Positions 59,833-64,000 of a DNA stretch of 64,000 nt are shown here, one piece after another. The translations under genes and the position numbers were made by a program. The notes under the pieces were generated by a model. That model saw nothing but the letters and a program-made list of their open reading frames with translations, was not told where the DNA came from and did no database searches. Source of the DNA: Owenia fusiformis (Eukaryota > Annelida > Polychaeta > Sabellida > Oweniidae); assembly GCA_903813345.2 (NCBI GenBank), contig CAIIXF020000006.1, positions 29,705,936 to 29,769,935 of the forward strand. Reading direction: 5' to 3'. Position 1 is the first letter of the stretch, and each line of letters starts with the position of its first letter.

Positions 59833-61567
59833 ATGGACATAAGGCTAAAGAACGACCAGATGAAGCGAGTGGAGCAAACCCGGGTGCAGAACAAAAGAGT
59901 AGAGAGACAATTGGCCAACACAATAGAAAGCAGACACGGTATAGAGGCTACCCATAAGTAAGTAAACTTTAAAGACACTATAATATAAATCAAAGTATGA
60001 CATATCTTTAAAATGGGAAGAATATATTTATAAAGTTCAGACTTTTATTTATAAAATTCAAACTTTTGTGATGAAAATGTGTTTGTAAACTTCAAAATCT
60101 GAAAAAAGTAAATAAAAAAGTAAGCGTTCGTTTCAACTGAAGCTTTTGTTAAAATAATCAGTCACTGACTTACAGAAAGTGGAAAAACATATTTTCTATG
60201 ACATTGAGACTTCTCTATTGTTTTGATATTATAACCCAAATGTTGCTCATTGACGCTCCAATTTTCTTGAATATATTTTACAGTAAGAAGTTGATATTGT
60301 TATAGAACACCGTTTTCGACCGACGTTCGGAGATCGGTATTGTTTTCTGCAACTATTGTTACCATTTCGTCGCATTTTGTCGTGTTAATTTCCAACATTT
60401 TTTTACAGGTATGAGCTTGAATCGATGGACAGAGAGAAACGACGGATAGAAGCGGAGTTAGAGCAGATGAGGAGCTCTCGAACCAAACTGACCAGCCTTA
60501 ACATAGTCAGGCCGTCCCAAGCGTCCCAGCAAAGCGCAGGGAAGCGAGACGGTAACAGTTCCAAGGCACGTAACACCATCAAAATCCACAACGAAACCGA
60601 ATATAAACGAGCTCAAGATCGGATTAAGAATTTTAACGAGAGCTTTATCCCGGAAGGTGCTACTGCTATCAAGAAGGAGCTACATACTAATGGTCATATC
60701 CATACGGAAATACAAATGGAAAAACGAAAATCGAAACCACACGTGACTCCGATTACAAATGTCAATATAGATGTAGCAAAGGGTAGCGTAGCAAAACGAC
60801 TCAGTAAACACTCCCCAAGGCGGGATCCTACAACAGTAGGTATTCAAAATAATGTGAAACCCCAACAGAAAGGGAATCTTGCCCCACTCGGTCTGGAACA
60901 CAAAACAACTCCGCCCTTTTTGATGGCATCAGGACAAAATGTTGGCAATCACTTTAATACCAGACTTGATACAAACAAACAAGTACAAAAAATATCCCCT
61001 AATCAGAAGCTACAGAGCCTCAATGAGCATGGTTATATAAAAGACAAGAACGGCAATATTCTCAGCAGCAATAATAACGTTCTTTCTGATTCCAATGACC
61101 TAAAAGGCGTCTCAAAAGTTGTGATAAAACCTCTAGCAAAAAGTCAAGGTGATTTATCCCCGCTATCCCTAGGGGACACAAAGCATAATGCATCCCCTCG
61201 TCGTGGCAGTTTTCAGTCAAATAAGAATACAAAGTTAAACAGTAATCAAGACAGACGGGATAGCATCCCAGCGCGTCGTGACCCAGTAAAACCAGTCACT
61301 ATACCATCCGTACATATACAAGCTAGCGATGATGTACCGAACCCTATATTTGATGTGGAATCTTACAACCCTGATGGTACTCTGCGGACGCTCCATACAC
61401 TCCCTGATCAGGATGACGCTTTTGAAGAGGCTCGCAAAGCTAGATATCTGCGAACCAAAGAAAGGACAGAGAAAGATAGAGAACTAACTGTTACGGAAAT
61501 ATTCGATTGTAAATCTTCATTTTCAATGCACTCCAGCTCCAGTGTAGAGAGTAACCGCGAGACATGA
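59833..61567 (+). CDS. Coiled-coil, largely disordered protein, two coding exons (427 aa)
   Basis: Exons 59833-59957 and 60409-61567 join in phase 2 (AA|GTAAGT donor, TTTTTTTACAG acceptor) for 1,284 nt including the stop. The start ATG at 59833 has A at -3 and G at +4. Residues 1-70 form a highly charged coiled coil (NDQMKRVEQTRVQNKRVERQ, then MDREKRRIEAELEQMRSSR). The following 300 residues are Asn/Ser/Lys-rich, low in hydrophobics and likely disordered, with basic Ser-Pro sites (SPRRD, SPRRG). The conserved-looking C-terminus is acidic then helical (NPDGTLRTLHTLPDQDDAF, EEARKARYLRTKERTEKDRE). There is no signal peptide or membrane segment. The N-terminal layout recalls vertebrate CCDC190, which is only a weak suggestion. 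An AATAAA follows the stop at about 61577. Confidence 0.78.
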
Positions 61568-62773
61568 TGTGATTATTAAATAAATTGTATATTTTCATAC
61601 AATAATACATTCTCGTACATAATAAGTCTACGTTGAATTTCAATTTATTTCTGTAAATATGGTTTTACACATGTTGCAATTTGCAATTCAATATAGTCTA
61701 GCTACAAGCCCTTGCACACGCTTTGTGTGAGGTGTTTAGTCAAGTAAAGGGGGCACAGAGGCTTGTGGCTAGACCACAATTCAAGATGTTTTTCTTATTT
61801 GACCTTTTTATAATTAACACTTATACAAAACGAAATCAATTTTGTATATGTTTATTGATAGAAGTATATTCATAAATTATAATGAATCACTAGTCATCGG
61901 GTTGTTCGAATAGTTCCATATACCAACCATGGACCCACCGATTATAGCTGCCTTCATTCTGGAATATACATGAAACTCATGAAGATATGAACATTTTATT
62001 TGCGTGTTACTTCAATACAATCCGTGCAACTCCCTTAAAGGTATTTGAATATAATTTGTCGAAATGTAAAAAGTTGTATTGAACGATTGCAAAGATTCTT
62101 ACATCACAAGTTTATATTCGGCAATCTTCAATGGATAATCAGGAAGGCGCAGTAGTCGGCAAAATGATGGTTGTCGTGGCACATGCGTCATGGTACGGAG
62201 ATAACAACGTCTATTACAACCAACCAGCCGTATCCCCTGCTACTTGGTTGACTAAATATACTAACTCATATCATCGACTATGTGTCAACAATCAACCTAA
62301 CTTGGATATCTGAAACAACTAACAAAATTGTCAATGAAACATGTTTTACAGTAAAACAACCACCCTTCATAGACATACGTGTGTGCGCGTCCGTGTGTTC
62401 ATTCTCCAATTCTCCATTTACACCAATACAGTCATCATTCATACATCATCTTCTTACATACATACTCCGACATCATACTGCATCCCACAATATACTGATA
62501 TGACATTACACAACGACAGTACAATGTACAACAGGACAGGGCAGGACGATACAGGACAATGGGGGCTCAAATGAAATATGAACATCAAGTTATGACTACG
62601 CGATGTTCAGATTCTTACAAAAACTGAGTGTACTTCATATATACCTAAAGAGAAAGACAAATAAAACGCATTGCAATTGATACTTTTCAGGCCAGATATT
62701 CAAAATGCTGAAAAATTCACTTACTTGATGCTGTGTTAAGAATATCAGGTACATCTTGATCTTTCTGTCTTAC
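61568..62773. other. Spacer between convergent genes
   Basis: It contains the 3'UTR of the coiled-coil gene, a small hairpin (GTCTAGCTACAAGCC at 61696-61710 against GGCTTGTGGCTAGAC at 61760-61774) and the intron or 3' region of the mucin-like gene. I see no separate gene. Confidence 0.5.
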
Positions 62774-62820
62774 CTTTAGATGCCCCAAGACGCCAATTCC
62801 ATGTGTTATTAATATTATAC

Positions 62821-64000
62821 CTGTAGAAGTGGTTACTCTCGTGGTCCTGGTTGTGGGTGGTTTTGGAGTTGTAGTTGATGGTGTCACTGTTGTTGTTGAT
62901 GGTGTCTCTGTTGTTGTTGGTGGTGTCTCTGTTATTGTTGATGGTGCCACTGTTGTTGATGATCGTGCCACTGTTGTTGATGATGGTGTCACTGTTGTTG
63001 TCAGTGGTTCCATTGTTGTTGACGATGCCATTGTTGTTGGCGATGTTACCGTGGCTGTTTTTGTTCCACAGTTGAAATCATCAAAGGCTACAATTTTTCC
63101 GTTTTCACCACAGTATGTACCGTAGCACCAAAGAGTCCCATCTGAGTTTGTTGATCGCCCTTCGCTGAGTATTTCACCTGGGATGCATCCTGGTGTTGTT
63201 GTCGCTGGTGCCATTGTTGTTGGTGGTGAGGTCGTTGTTGCTGCTGATGAGGCTACTGTTGTTGTTGTTGTTGTTGCTGGTTTAAAGGATGGTGGTGTGG
63301 TCGTCTTCATTGATGTAGATGGTACTTCTGTTGGTGTAAAGACTATAGAAGAAGCACGATTGTCTACATCATCATCCATAGGCGGTGGTGGCCTTGACTC
63401 GGGTTGTGTTTCTATTGACGGTGTTGTCGTTGCTACAATTGTGGATGGTGATCCTGTTGATGAAAAGACTGTGGAAGAAGAACTATTGTCCACATCATCG
63501 TTCATAGACGGTGGTGGCCTTGGGCGTGACTTAGTCTGTGTTTCTGTTGATGGTTTTATCGTTGTAGATACAGTTGTAGATGGTGATCCTGTTGGTGAAA
63601 AGACTGTGGAAGGAGAATGATTGTCCACATCATCGTTCATAGGCGGTAGTGGCCTTCGACGTACCCCAGGCTTTGTTTCTGTTGATGATGTTGTCGCTGC
63701 TACAGTTGTGGATGGTGATCCTGTTGATGAAAAGACTGTGGAAGAAGAACGATTGTCCACATCATCGTCTATAGGCGGCGATGGCCTTTGACGTAACCCA
63801 GGCTTTGTTTCTGTTGCTACAGTTGTAGATGGTAATTCTGTTGATGAGAAGACTGTGGAAGGAGAACGATTGTTAACATCATCGTCCATAGGCGGTAGTG
63901 GCCTTCGACGTACCCCGGGCTTTGTTTCTGTTGATGGTGTTGTCGTTGCTACAGTTGTGGATGGTGATCCTGTTGATGAAAAGACTGTGGAAGAAGAACG
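62821..64000 (-). CDS. Mucin-like Thr/Ser/Pro-rich repeat protein, 3' part (partial at window edge)
   Basis: The minus-strand frame is open from 64000 down and is made of imperfect repeats of about 39-45 residues with the core STVFSSTGSPSTTVA, ETKPGVRRRPLPP and MDDDVDN; five or more units are visible. Such sequences are dense O-glycosylation targets, as in secreted or surface mucins. A Cys-bearing module interrupts the repeats (about 63060-63190: one Cys, then WCYGTYC, then DDFNC, four Cys in all), followed by a shorter Thr-Pro array (TTTVTPSTTT type). The frame runs on to a stop at 62717, but there is a donor at 62820 (CTACAG|GTATAAT) and another at 62773 (CTAAAG|GTAAGAC), so the exon probably ends at one of these. 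The N-terminus, signal peptide and the rest of the gene lie outside the window or in unseen exons. Confidence 0.72.
63340..64000 (-). repeat. Coding tandem repeat of about 117-133 bp
   Basis: Copies of the segment CACATCATCGTYCATAGGCGG occur near 63360, 63490, 63624, 63755 and 63872, giving unit lengths of 117-133 bp. Units differ by substitutions and codon-scale indels, so the frame is kept. This is the DNA basis of the mucin-like repeats. Confidence 0.8.

Noticed and set aside
62829-63620. Val/Gly/Asp-rich frames on the plus strand opposite the mucin-like repeats
   Set aside because: They are antisense shadows of the Thr/Ser-rich codons; the splice sites and Cys module support the minus strand.

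Overview
This is a eukaryotic nuclear window, most likely from a marine invertebrate. A lophotrochozoan such as a mollusc, brachiopod or annelid is my best guess, but the phylum is inferred, not shown. The grounds are AT-rich DNA with many ACATGTA-type words, GT-AG introns, single-exon TRIM and KCTD genes, and dense foldback/MITE-type repeats. There are no operons, ribosome binding sites or CRISPR arrays.

Layout. 1-2.4 kb: the first coding exon of a choline/ethanolamine kinase gene on the minus strand; the rest lies beyond the left edge. 2.4-7.7 kb: no gene, but several hairpin MITEs and a tRNA-like pol III unit. 7.7-10.3 kb: two tandem plus-strand KCTD-type BTB genes. 10.9-22.7 kb: one 11,777-bp element bounded by TATGG...CCATA termini and a 6-bp GAATTG target duplication. 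Its terminal inverted repeats are about 4.4-4.9 kb long and full of tandem arrays. The unique centre holds a decayed ORF, followed 18 nt after its last stop by a textbook replication-dependent-histone 3' stem-loop and a U7-type downstream element. 22.7-28.4 kb: no gene, more palindromic MITEs.

28.5-53.4 kb: one large minus-strand gene. I reconstructed 27 coding exons by splice sites and phase, giving 5,220 coding nt (1,739 aa) with every phase compatible. The protein has a long helical N-terminal half, a Ser-rich disordered middle, a DEP domain and a C-terminal globular end; I do not recognise the family. One of its introns carries an intact single-exon TRIM-NHL gene on the opposite strand, and its introns hold five copies of one short dispersed repeat.

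53.5-59.8 kb: no convincing gene. 59.8-61.6 kb: a two-exon plus-strand gene for a 427-aa coiled-coil/disordered protein. 62.8-64.0 kb: the 3' part of a minus-strand Thr/Ser/Pro-rich mucin-like repeat protein that runs off the right edge.

The genes look like independent eukaryotic loci, not a pathway. The most unusual object is the 11.8-kb foldback element with the histone-type mRNA 3' end.
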